Positions 1 through 11,230 of a DNA stretch of 64,000 bases are shown here, one piece after another (the stretch's first letter is position 1; each line of letters starts with the position of its first letter). The notes beneath the pieces were generated by a model. It was not told the origin of the DNA. It ran no database searches and saw nothing but the letters and a program-made list of their open reading frames with translations. A program made the translations under genes and the position numbers. Source of the stretch: Cavia porcellus (lineage: Eukaryota; Chordata; Mammalia; Rodentia; Caviidae); the NCBI RefSeq assembly GCF_034190915.1, contig NW_026947706.1, forward strand, positions 248,001 through 312,000. Direction: 5' to 3'.

Positions 1-67
1 AAAAACATCACGGGGTGGTGCGCATTGTATGGGTGTGTGTTACATTACATTCACTAGTAGGAGTGAG
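1..67 (+). repeat. Monomer A, 67 bp (representative copy)
   Basis: First of about 515 A monomers; the next copy is 68-134. Order of elements: the 19-base head, then gcgcattgtatgggtgtgtg, then ttacattacattcactagta, ending ggagtgag. It carries a TGCGCA palindrome near base 20, an ACTAGT palindrome near base 53 and a short dyad (TCACT, 6-base loop, AGTGA) at its 3' end. The A following a C usually reads catcgcgg in the head, whereas later A copies in a run usually read catcacgg. Common variants are gttcggtgtg (1 bp shorter), ttatattac, ttccattac and tggatgtgtattac. Confidence 0.97.
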
Positions 68-134
68 AAAAACATCGCGGGGTGGTGCGCATTGTATGGG
101 TGTGTGTTACATTACATTCACTAGTAGGAGTGAG

Positions 135-207
135 AAAAACATCACGGGGTGGTGTGAATCGGAGGGTCTGAATTAGGATAGGCTTTGAGTGGCAATTTAG
201 GATGGAG
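135..207 (+). repeat. Monomer B, 73 bp (representative copy)
   Basis: First of about 207 B monomers. It starts with the same 19-base head as A, then diverges: tgaatcggagggtctgaatt, then aggataggc, then (in most copies) agtgagtggcaatgtaggat and ggag. This copy has the ctttgagtggcaattt variant. B is always followed directly by C. Recognisable subtypes include ggaaggtctg with gatgggcag (most n=1 super-units), gaatcagagg with gtgacaatg, gtctgaaatagg (left part only) and ggatggtctg with gtggctatg (right part only). Confidence 0.97.
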
Positions 208-277
208 ACAAGCACCGCGTGGTGGTCAGCTTGGGGAGGTCAGGGAACATGCAGTGGCAATGTTGGATAGGATTCTG
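208..277 (+). repeat. Monomer C, 70 bp (representative copy)
   Basis: First of about 207 C monomers. Its head is a diverged version of the A/B head (aaaagcaccgcggggtggt in the consensus; acaagcaccgcgtggtggt here). The body is cagcatggggaggtcaggga, followed by acatgcagtggcaatgtagg and ending ataggtttctg. The 16-base agtggcaatgtaggat is shared with B, so B and C are sister monomers. It contains CCGCGG, an AGGTCA hexamer, three runs of three or more G within about 30 bases, and a GCATG/CATGC inverted pair. The cagggaacat within it is the landmark used to measure the array. Confidence 0.97.
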
Positions 278-2004
278 AAAAACATCGCGTGGTGATGCGC
301 ATTGTATGGGTGTGTGTTACATTACATTAACTAGTAGGAGTGAGAAAAATATCACGGGGTGGTGCGCATTGTATGGGTGTGTGTTACATTACATTCACTA
401 GTAGGAGTTACAAAAACATCACGGGGTGGTGTGAATCGGAGGGTCTGAATAAGGACAGGCATTGAGTGGCAATGTAGGATGGAGAAAAGCACCGCGGGGT
501 GGTCAGCATGGGGAGGTCAGGGAACATGCAGTGGCAATGTAGGATAGGTTTCTGAAAAACATCGCGGGGTGGTGCGCATTGTTCGGTGTGTGTTACATTA
601 CATTCACTAGTAGGAGTGAGAAAAACATCACGGGTGGTGCGCATTGTATGGGTGTGTGTTACATTTCATTCACTACTAGGAATGAGGAAAATATCACCGG
701 GTGGTGCGCATTGTATGGGTGTGTGTTACATTACATTCACTAGTCGGAGTTAGAAAAACATCACGGGGTGGTGTGAATCAGAGGGTCTGAATTAGGATAG
801 GCAGTGAGTGACAATGTAGGATGGAGAAAAGCACCGCGGGGTCGTCAGCATGGGGAGGTCAGGGAACATGCAGTGGCAATGTAGGATAGGTTTCTGAAAA
901 ACATTGCGGGGCGGTGCACATTGTATGGATGTGTATTACATTACATTCACTAGTAGGAGTGAGAAAAACATCACAGGGTGGTGCGCATTGTATGGGTGTG
1001 TGTTACATTACATTCACTAGTAGGAGTGAGAAAAGCATCACGGGGTGGTGTGAATTGGAGGGTCTGAATTAGGATAGGCAGTGAGTGGCAATGTAGGATG
1101 GAGAAAATCACCGCGGGTTGGTCAGCATGGGGAGGTCAGGGAACATGCAGTGGCAATGTAGGATAGGTTTCTGAAAAACATCGCGGGGTGGTGCGCATTG
1201 TATGGGTGTGTGTTACATTACATTCACTACTAGGAGTGAGAAAAACATCACGCGGTGGTGTGAATCGGAAGGTCTGAATTAGGATGGGCAGTGAGTGGCA
1301 ATGTAGGATGGAGAAAAGCACCGCGGGGTGGTCAGCATGGGGAGGTCAGGGAACATGCAGTGGCAATGTAGGATAGGTTTCTGAAAAACATCGCGTGGTG
1401 GTGCGCATTGTATGGGTGTGTGTTACATTACATTCACTAGTAGGAGTGAGAAAAACATCACGGGGTGGTGCGCATTGTATGGGTGTGTGTTACATTACAT
1501 TCACTAGTAGGAGTGAGAAAAACATCACGGGGTGGTGTGAATCGGAGGGTCTGAATTAGGATAGTCAGTGAGTGGCAATGTAGGATGGAGAAAAGCACCG
1601 CGGTGTGGTCAGCATGGGTAGGTCAGGGAACATGCAGTGGCAATGTAGGATAGGTTTCTGAAAAACATCGCGGGGTGGTGTGCATTGTATGGGTGTGTGT
1701 TACATTACATTCACTAGTAGGAGTGAGAAAAACATCACGGGGTGGTGCGCATTGTATGGGTGTGTGTTACATTACATTCACTAGCAGGAGTGAGAAAATC
1801 ATCACGCGGTGGTGCGCATTGTATGGGTGTGTGTTACATTACATTCACTAGTAGGAGTGAGAAAAACATCACGGGGTGGTGTGAATCGGAGGGTCTGAAT
1901 TAGGATAGGCAGTGAGTGGCAATGTAGGATGGAGAAAAGCACCGCGGGGTGGTCAGCATGGGGAGGTCAGGGAACATGCAGTGGCAATATAGGATAGGTT
2001 TCTG

Positions 2005-2069
2005 AAAAACATCGCGGGGTGGTGCGCATTGTATGGGTGTGTTACATTACATTCACTAGTAGGAGTGAG
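2005..2069 (+). repeat. 65-bp short A variant (diagnostic marker of the left part)
   Basis: This A lacks one GT of the gtgtgtg run (tatgggtgtgttacat). I found 13 such copies, with the tatggg core beginning near 2031, 3404, 5886, 6983, 8357, 11878, 13252, 15733, 17107, 24702, 26076, 31313 and 34137. Each is the first A after a C in a long super-unit, and each accounts for a spacing 2 bp below the n x 67 + 143 rule (476, 409 or 342 bp). Neighbouring copies are often 1,373-1,374 bp apart. None occurs after 34.2 kb, so it marks descent from one ancestral block. Confidence 0.93.
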
Positions 2070-2480
2070 AAAAACATCACGGGGTGGTGCGCATTGTATG
2101 GGTGTGTGTTACATTACATTCACTAGTAGGAGTGAGAAAATCATCACGCGGTGGTGCGCATTGTATGGGTGTGTGTTACATTACATTCACTAGTAGGAGT
2201 GAGAAAAACATCACGGGGTGGTGCGCATTGTATGGGTGTGTGTTACATTACATTCACTAGTAGGAGTGAGAAAAACATCGCGGGGTGGTGCGCATTGTAT
2301 GGGTGTGTGTTACATTACATTCACTAGTAGGAGTGAGAAAAACATCACGGGGTGGTGTGAATCGGAGGGTCCGAATTAGGATAGGCTTTGAGTGGCAATG
2401 TAGGATGGAGAAAAGCACCGCGGGGTGGTCAGCATGGGGAGGTCAGGGAACATGCAGTGGCAATGTAGGATAGGTTTCTG

Positions 2481-3854
2481 AAAAACATCGCGGGGTGGTG
2501 CGCATTGTATGGGTGTGTGTTACATTACATTCACTAGTAGAAGTGACAAAAACATTACGGGGTGGTGCGCATTTTATGGGTGTGTGTTACATGACATTCA
2601 CTACTAGGAGTGAGGAAAATATCACGGGGTGGTGCGCATTGTATGGGTGTGTGTTACATTACATTCACTAGTGGGAGTTAGAAAAACATCACGGGGTGGT
2701 ATGAATCAGAGGGTCTGAATTAGGATAGGCAGTGAGTGACAATGTAGGATGGAGAAAAGCACAGCGGGGTCGTCAGCATGGGGAGGTCAGGGAACATGCA
2801 GTGGCAATGTAGGATAAGTTTCTGAAAAACATTGCGGGGTGGTGCGCATTGTATGGATGTGTATTACATTACATTCACTAGTAGGAGTGAGAAAAACATC
2901 ACAGGGTGGTGCCCATTGTATGGGTGTGTGTTACATTACATTCACTAGTCGGAGTTAGAAAAACATCACGGGGTGGTGTGAATCAGAGGGTCTGAATTAG
3001 GATAGGCAGTGAGTGACAATGTAGGATGGAGAAAAGCACCGCGGGGTCGTCAGCATGGGGAGGTCAGGGAACATGCAGTGGCAATGTAGGATAGGTTTCT
3101 GAAAAACATTGCGGGGTGGTGCGCATTGTATGGATGTGTATTACATTACATTCACTAGTAGGAGTGAGAAAAACATCACAGGGTAGTGCGCATTGTATGG
3201 GTGTGTGTTACATTACATTCACTAGTAGGAGTGAGAAAAGCATCACGGGGTGGTGTGAATCGGAGGGTCTGAAATAGGATAGGCAGTGAGTGGCAATGTA
3301 GGATGGAGAAAATCCCCGCGGGTTGGTCAGCATGGGGAGGTCAGGGAACATGCAGTGGCAATGTAGGATAGGTTTCTGAAAAACATCGCGGGGTGGTGCG
3401 CATTGTATGGGTGTGTTACATTACATTCACTAGTAGGAGTGAGAAAAACATCACGGGGTGGTGCGCATTGTATGGGTGTGTGTTACATTACATTCACTAG
3501 TAGGAGTGAGAAAATCATCACGCGGTGGTGCGCATTGTATGGGTGTGTGTTACATTACATTCACTAGTAGGAGTGAGAAAAACATCACGGGGTGGTGCGC
3601 ATTGTATGGGTGTGTGTTACATTACATTCACTAGTAGGAGTGAGAAAAACATCGCGGGGTGGTGCGCATTGTATGGGTGTGTGTTACATTACATTCACTA
3701 GTAGGAGTGAGAAAAACATCACGGGGTTGTGTGAATCGGAGGGTCTGAATTAGGATAGGCTTTGAGTGGCAATTTAGGATGGAGAAAAGCACCGCGGGGT
3801 GGTCAGCATGGGGAGGTCAGGGAACATGCAGTGGCAATGTAGGATAGGTTTCTG
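2481..3854 (+). repeat. Q: 1,374-bp sub-block (n = 3,2,2,5)
   Basis: Four super-units (344+277+277+476 bp) carrying a fixed set of variants: tatgaatcagag B, acagcggggtcgtc C, tggatgtgtattac A, gtctgaaatagg B with atccccgcggg C, and the 65-bp A. Further full copies are 12328-13701, 16183-17556 and 25152-26525. Shortened copies are 6336-7432 (lacks one n=2 unit) and 7433-8739 (last unit has n=4). Confidence 0.9.
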
Positions 3855-6800
3855 AAAAACATCGCGGGGTGGTGCGCATTGTATGGGTGTGTGTTACATT
3901 ACATTCACTAGTAGAAGTGACAAAAACATTACGGGGTGGTGCGCATTTTATGGGTGTGTGTTACATGACATTCACTACTAGGAGTGAGGAAAATATCACG
4001 GGGTGGTGTGAATCGGAGGGTCTGAATTAGGATAGGCTTTGAGTGGCAATTTAGGATGGAGACAAGCACCGCGTGGTGGTCAGCATGGGGAGGTCAGGGA
4101 ACATGCAGTGGCAATGTTGGATAGGATTCTGAAAAACATCGCGTGGTGGTGCGCATTGTATGGGTGTGTGTTACATTACATTAACTAGTAGGAGTGAGAA
4201 AAATATCACGGGGTGGTGCGCATTGTATGGGTGTGTGTTACATTACATTCACTAGTAGGAGTTAGAAAAACATCACGGGGTGGTGTGAATCGGGGGGTCT
4301 GAATAAGGACAGGCATTGAGTGGCAATGTAGGATGGAGAAAAGCACCACGGGGTGGTCAGCATGGGGAGGTCAGGGAACATGCAGTGGCAATGTAGGATA
4401 GTTTTCTGAAAAACATTGCGGGGTGGTGCGCATTGTTCGGTGTGTGTTACATTACATTCACTAGTAGGAGTGAGAAAAACATCACGGGGTGGTGCGCATT
4501 GTATGGGTGTGTGTTACATTTCATTCACTACTAGGAATGAGGAAAATATCACCGGGTGGTGCGCATTGTATGGGTGTGTGTTACATTACATTCACTAGTC
4601 GGAGTTAGAAAAACATCACGGGGTGGTGTGAATCAGAGGGTCTGAATTAGGATAGGCAGTGAGTGACAATGTAGGATGGAGAAAAGCACCGCGGGGTCGT
4701 CAGCATGGGGAGGTCAGGGAACATGCAGTGGCAATGTAGGATAGGTTTCTGAAAAACATTGCGGGGTGGTGCACATTGTATGGATGTGTATTACATTACA
4801 TTCACTAGTAGGAGTGAGAAAAACATCACAGGGTGGTGCGCATTGTATGGGTGTGTGTTACATTACATTCACTAGTAGGAGTGAGAAAAGCATCACGGGG
4901 TGGTGTGAATTGGAGGGTCTGAATTAGGATAGGCAGTGAGTGGCAATGTAGGATGGAGAAAATCACCGCGGGTTGGTCAGCATGGGGAGGTCAGGGAACA
5001 TGCAGTGGCAATGTAGGATAGGTTTCTGAAAAACATCGCGGGGTGGTGCGCATTGTATGGGTGTGTGTTACATTACATTCACTACTAGGAGTGAGAAAAA
5101 CATCACGCGGTGGTGTGAATCGGAAGGTCTGAATTAGGATGGGCAGTGAGTGGCAATGTAGGATGGAGAAAAGCACCGCGGGGTGGTCAGCATGGGGAGG
5201 TCAGGGAACATGCAGTGGCAATGTAGGATAGGTTTCTGAAAAACATCGCGGGGTGGTGCGCATTGTATGGGTGTGTGTTACATTACATTCACTAGTTGGA
5301 GTGAGAAAAACATCACGGGGTGGTGCGCATTGTATGGGTGTGTGTTACATTACATTCACTAGTAGGAGTGAGAAAAACATCACGGGGTGGTGTGAATCGG
5401 AGGGTCTGAATTAGGATAGTCAGTGAGTGGCAATGTAGGATGGAGAAAAGCACCGCGGTGTGGTCAGCATGGGTAGGTCAGGGAACATGCAGTGGCAATG
5501 TAGGATAGGTTTCTGAAAAACATCGCGGGGTGGTGTGCATTGTATGGGTGTGTGTTACATTACATTCACTAGTAGGAGTGAGAAAAACATCACGGGGTGG
5601 TGCGCATTGTATGGGTGTGTGTTACATTACATTCACTAGCAGGAGTGAGAAAATCATCACGCGGTGGTGCGCATTGTATGGGTGTGTGTTACATTACATT
5701 CACTAGTAGGAGTGAGAAAAACATCACGGGGTGGTGTGAATCGGAGGGTCTGAATTAGGATAGGCAGTGAGTGGCAATGTAGGATGGAGAAAAGCACCGC
5801 GGGGTGGTCAGCATGGGGAGGTCAGGGAACATGCAGTGGCAATATAGGATAGGTTTCTGAAAAACATCGCGGGGTGGTGCGCATTGTATGGGTGTGTTAC
5901 ATTACATTCACTAGTAGGAGTGAGAAAAACATCACGGGGTGGTGCGCATTGTATGGGTGTGTGTTACATTACATTCACTAGTAGGAGTGAGAAAATCATC
6001 ACGCGGTGGTGCGCATTGTATGGGTGTGTGTTACATTACATTCACTAGTAGGAGTGAGAAATACATAACGGGGTGGTGCGCATTGTATGGGTGTGTGTTA
6101 CATTACATTCACTAGTAGGAGTGAGAAAAACATCGCGGGGTGGTGCGCATTGTATGGGTGTGTGTTACATTACATTCACTAGTAGGAGTGAGAAAAACAT
6201 CACGGGGTGGTGTGAATCGGAGGGTCTGAATTAGGATAGGCTTTGAGTGGCAATGTAGGATGGAGAAAAGCACCGCGGGGTGGTCAGCATGGGGAGGTCA
6301 GGGAACATGCAGTGGCAATGTAGGATAGGTTTCTGAAAAACATCGCGGGGTGGTGCGCATTGTATGGGTGTGTGTTACATTACACTCACTAGTAGAAGTG
6401 ACAAAAACATTACGGGGTGGTGCGCATTTTATGGGTGTGTGTTACATGACATTCACTACTAGGAGTGAGGAAAATATCACGGGGAGGTGCGCATTGTATG
6501 GGTGTGTGTTACATTACATTCACTAGTGGGAGTTAGAAAAACATCACGGGGTGGTATGAATCAGAGGGTCTGAATTAGGATAGGCAGTGAGTGACAATGT
6601 AGGATGGAGAAAAGCACAGCGGGGTCGTCAGCATGGGGAGGTCAGGGAACATGCAGTGGCAATGTAGGATAAGTTTCTGAAAAACATTGCGGGGTGGTGC
6701 GCATTGTATGGATGTGTATTACATTACATTCACTAGTAGGAGTGAGAAAAACATCACAGGGTGGTGCGCATTGTATGGGTGTGTGTTACATTACATTCAC

Positions 6801-7432
6801 TAGTAGGAGTGAGAAAAGCATCACGGGGTGGTGTGAATCGGAGGGTCTGAAATAGGATAGGCAGTGAGTGGCAATGTAGGATGGAGAAAATCCCCGCGGG
6901 TTGGTCAGCATGGGGAGGTCAGGGAACATGCAGTGGCAATGTAGGATAGGTTTCTGAAAAACATCGCGGGCTGGTGCGCATTGTATGGGTGTGTTACATT
7001 ACATTCACTAGTAGGAGTGAGAAAAACATCACGGGGTGGTGCGCATTGTATGGGTGTGTGTTACATTACATTCACTAGTAGGAGTGAGAAAATCATCACG
7101 CGGTGGTGCGCATTGTATGGGTGTGTGTTACATTACATTCACTAGTAGGAGTGAGAAAAACATCACGGGGTGGTGCGCATTGTATGGGTGTGTGTTACAT
7201 TACATTCACTAGTAGGAGTGAGAAAAACATCGCGGGGTGGTGCGCATTGTATGGGTGTGTGTTACATTACATTCACTAGTAGGAGTGAGAAAAACATCAC
7301 GGGGTGGTGTGAATCGGAGGGTCTGAATTAGGATAGGCTTTGAGTGGCAATTTAGGATGGAGAAAAGCACCGCGGGGTGGTCAGCATGGGGAGGTCAGGG
7401 AACATGCAGTGGCAATGTAGGATAGGTTTCTG
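3855..7432 (+). repeat. P2: 3.85-kb higher-order block, copy missing one super-unit
   Basis: Same order as P1 except that one n=2 super-unit (277 bp) is absent near 6.75 kb: P1 reads 3,2,2,5 at its end, P2 reads 3,2,5. Up to that point the offset from P1 is 3,854-3,855 bp; after it the offset is about 3,578 bp. The loss removes a whole super-unit without disturbing monomer phase. Confidence 0.9.
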
Positions 7433-8739
7433 AAAAACATCGCGGGGTGGTGCGCATTGTATGGGTGTGTGTTACATTACATTCACTAGTAGAAGTGACA
7501 AAAATATTACGGGGTGGTGCGCATTTTATGGGTGTGTGTTACATGACATTCACTACTAGGAGTGAGGAAAATATCACGGGGTGGTGCGCATTGTATGGGT
7601 GTGTGTTACATTACATTCACTAGTGGGAGTTAGAAAAACATCACGGGGTGGTATGAATCAGAGGGTCTGAATTAGGATAGGCAGTGAGTGACAATGTAGG
7701 ATGGAGAAAAGCACAGCGGGGTCGTCAGCATGGGGAGGTCAGGGAACATGCAGTGGCAATGTAGGATAAGTTTCTGAAAAACATTGCAGGGTGGTGCGCA
7801 TTGTATGGATGTGTATTACATAACATTCACTAGTAGGAGTGAGAAAAACATCACAGGGTGGTGCCCATTGTATGGGTGTGTGTTACATTACATTCACTAG
7901 TCTGAGTTAGAAAAACATCACGGGGTGGTGTGAATCAGAGGGCATGAATTAGGATAGGCAGTGAGTGACAATGTAGGATGGAGAAAAGCACCGCGGGGTC
8001 GTCAGCATGGGGAGGTCAGGGAACATGCAGTGGCAATGTAGGATAGGTTTCTGAAAAACATTGCGGGGTGGTGCGCATTGTATGGATGTGTATTACATTA
8101 CATTCACTAGTAGGAGTGAGAAAAACATCACAGGGTGGTGCGCATTGTATGGGTGTGTGTTACATTACATTCACTAGTAGGAGTGAGAAAAGCATCACGG
8201 GGTGGTGTGAATCGGAGGGTCTGAAATAGGATAGGCAGTGAGTGGCAATGTAGGATGGAGAAAATCCCCGCGGGTTGGTCAGCATGGGGAGGTCAGGGAA
8301 CATGCAGTGGCAATGTAGGATAGGTTTCTGAAAAACATCGCGGGGTGGTGCGCATTGTATGGGTGTGTTACATTACATTCACTAGTAGGAGTGAGAAAAA
8401 CATCACGGGGTGGTGCGCATTGTATGGGTGTGTGTTACATTACATTCACTAGTAGGAGTGAGAAAATCATCACGCGGTGGTGCGCATTGTATGGGTGTGT
8501 GTTACATTACATTCACTAGTAGGAGTGAGAAAAACATCGCGGGGTGGTGCGCATTGTATGGGTGTGTGTTACATTACATTCACTAGTAGGAGTGAGAAAA
8601 ACATCACGGGGTGGTGTGAATCGGAGGGTCTGAATTAGGATAGGCTTTGAGTGGCAATGTAGGATGGAGAAAAGCACCGAGGGGTGGTCAGCATGGGGAG
8701 GTCAGGGAACATGCAGTGGCAATGTAGGATAGGTTTCTG
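7433..8739 (+). repeat. Extra Q sub-block appended to P2 (n = 3,2,2,4)
   Basis: An additional Q copy directly after P2, so Q lies in tandem here (6336-7432 then 7433-8739). Its last super-unit spans 409 bp instead of 476, the loss of exactly one 67-bp A, and still contains the 65-bp A. The other full P copies have only one Q, so this is a local duplication. Confidence 0.88.
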
Positions 8740-11230
8740 AAAAACATCGCGGGGTGGTGCGCATTGTATGGGTGTGTGTTACATTACATTCACTAGTAGA
8801 AGTGACAAAAACATTACGGGGTGGTGCGCATTTTATGGGTGTGTGTTACATGACATTCACTACTAGGAGTGAGGAAAATATCACGGGGTGGTGCGCATTG
8901 TATGGGTGTGTGTTACATTACATTCACTAGTGGGAGTTAGAAAAACATCACGGGGTGGTATGAATCAGAGGGTCTGAATTAGGATAGGCAGTGAGTGACA
9001 ATGTAGGATGGAGAAAAGCACAGCGGGGTCGTCAGCATGGGGAGGTCAGGGAACATGCAGTGGCAATGTAGGATAAGTTTCTGAAAAACATTGCGGGGTG
9101 GTGCGCATTGTATGGATGTGTATTACATTACATTCACTAGTAGGAGTGAGAAAAACATCACAGGTTGGTGCCCATTCTATGGGTGTGTGTTACATACATT
9201 TACTAGTAGGAGTGAGAAAAGCATCACGGGGTGGTGTGAATCGGAGTGTCTGAATTAGGATAGGCAGTGAGTGGCAATGTAGGATGGAGAAAATCACCGC
9301 GGGTTGGTCAGCATGGGGAGGTCAGGGAACATGCAGTGGCAATGTAGGATAGGTTTCTGAAAAACATCGCGGGGTTGAGCACATTGTATGGGTGTGTGTT
9401 ACATTACATTCACTACTAGGATTGAGAAAAACATCAAGCAGTGGTGTGAATCGGAAGGTCTGAATTAGGATGGGCAGTGAGTGGCAATGTAGGATGGAGA
9501 AAAGCACCGCGGGCTGGTCAGCATGGGGAGGTCAGGGAACATGCAGTGGCAATGTAGGATAGGTTTCTGAAAAACATCGCGGGGTGGTGCGCATTGTATG
9601 GGTGTGTGTTACATTACATTCACTAGTAGGAGAGAGAAAAACATTACGGGGTGGTGCGCATTTTATGGGTGTGTGTTACATGACATTCACTACTAGGAGT
9701 GAGGAAAATATCACGGGGTGGTGCGCATTGTATGGGTGTGTGTTACATTACATTCACTAGTAGGAGTTAGAAAAACATCACGGGGTGGTATGAATCAGAG
9801 GGTCTGAATTAGGATAGGCAGTGAGTGACAATGTAGGATGGAGAAAAGCACCGCGGGGTCGTCAGCATGGGGAGGTCAGGGAACATGCAGTGGCAATGTA
9901 GGATAAGTTTCTGAAAAACATTGCGGGGTGTTGCGCATTGTATGGATGTGTATTACATTACATTCACTAGTAGGAGTGAGAAAAACATCACAGGGTGGTG
10001 CCCATTGTATGGGTGTGTGTTACATTACATTCACTAGTAGGAGTGAGAAAAGCATCACGGGGTGGTGTGAATCAGAGGGTCTGAATTAGGATAGGCAGTG
10101 AGAGGAAATGTAGGATGGAGAAAAGCACCGCGGGGTGGTCAGCATGGGGAGGTCCGGGAACATCCAGTGGCAATGTAGGATACGTTTCTGAAAAATATCG
10201 CGTTGTGGTGCGTATTGTATGGGGGTGTGTTACATTACATTAACTAGTAGGAGTGAGAAAAACAGCACGGGTTGTTGCCCATTGTATGGGTGTGTGTTAC
10301 ATTACATTCACTAGTAGGAGTGAGAAAAACATCACGGGGTGGTGTGAATCGGAGGGTCTGAATAAGGATAGGCATTGAGTGGCAATGTAGGATGGAGAAA
10401 AGCACCGCGGGGTGGTCAGCATGGGGAGGTCAGGGAACATGCAGTGGCAATGTAGGATAGGTTTCTGAAAAACATCGCGGGGTGGTGCGCATTGTTCGGT
10501 GTGTGTTACATTACATTCACTAGTAGGAGTTAGAAAAACATCACGGGGTGGTGCGCATTGTATGGGTGTGTGTTACATTTCATTTACTAGTAGGAGTGAG
10601 AAAAACATCACGCGGTCGTGTGAATCAGAGGGTCTGAATTAGGATAGGCAGTGAGTGGCAATGTAGGATGGAGAAAAGCACCGCAGGGTGGTCAGCATGG
10701 AGAGGTCAGGGAACATGCAGTGGCAATGTAGGATAGGTTTCTGAAAAACATCGCCGTGTGGGGCGCATTTTATGGGTGTGTGTTCCATTACATTCACTAG
10801 TAGGAGTGAAAAAAACATCACGGGGTAGTGTGCATTGTATGGGTGTGTGTTACATTACATTCACTATTACGAGTGAGAAATACATCACGGGGTGGTGTGA
10901 ATCGGAGGGTCTGAATTAGGATAGGCAGTGAGTGGCAATGTAGGATGGAGAAAAGCACCGCGGGGTGGTCAGATTGGGGAGGTCACGGAACATACAGTGG
11001 CAATGTAGGATAGGTTTCTGAAAAACATCGCGGGGTGGTGCGCATTGTATGAGTGTGTTTTACATTACATTCTCTAGTAGGAGTGAGAAAAACATCGCGG
11101 GGTGGTGTGAATCGGAGGGTCTGAATTAGGATAGTCAGTGAGTGGCAATGTAGGATGGAGAAAAGCACCGCGGTGTGGTCAGCATGGGTAGGTCAGGGAA
11201 CATGCAGTGGCAATGTAGGATAGGTTTCTG
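8740..11230 (+). repeat. R1: 2.49-kb higher-order block
   Basis: Nine super-units with n = 3,2,1,3,2,2,2,2,1. Diagnostic variants are gttgagcacattg A with catcaagcagtgg B near 9370-9440, ggtccgggaacatccag in C near 10151, atatcgcgttgtggtgcgta A near 10195, aacagcacgggttgttgccc near 10260, and ggtcacggaac in C near 10981. R2 and R3 repeat the same order and variants at offsets of 8,817 and a further 8,968 bp. Confidence 0.92.

Larger units (their letters stand above)
1..3854 (+). repeat. P1: 3.85-kb higher-order block, first copy
   Basis: Twelve super-units with n = 2,2,3,2,1,2,3,5,3,2,2,5. From about base 135 it matches P2 at an offset of 3,854-3,855 bp (for example aaggac at 451 and 4305). 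The two A monomers at 1-134 look like the tail of a 5-A super-unit rather than the A pair found at the matching place in P2, so the start of this copy may be a recombinant edge. The 3' part, 2481-3854, is a complete 1,374-bp Q sub-block. Confidence 0.9.

Noticed and set aside
1..67. CENP-B box in the head or in the cttcgcgggg variant
   Set aside because: The known box pattern (TTCG, four bases, A, two bases, CGGG) does not fit: after ttcg the conserved A and the spaced CGGG are missing.
135..207. tRNA-derived SINE or Pol III promoter in B (gtgtgaatcgg)
   Set aside because: The stretch does not match the B-box core GWTCRANNC, there is no A box upstream, and there are no SINE-like tails or target-site duplications.
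208..277. PRDM9-like recombination motif in the C monomer
   Set aside because: The first ten positions of the reverse-complement 13-mer can be fitted to gaggtcaggg, but the last two required G bases are absent, and PRDM9 specificity differs between species.
1136..1321. Minus-strand open frames of 60-105 codons (about thirty, e.g. 1136-1321, 35590-35844, 62075-62392)
   Set aside because: They are near-identical because the repeat is. Each follows satellite monomers, starts and stops at fixed repeat positions, and changes frame with every 67-, 70- or 73-bp monomer (only three monomers together make a multiple of three). There is no recognisable domain, no codon bias and no support for translation.
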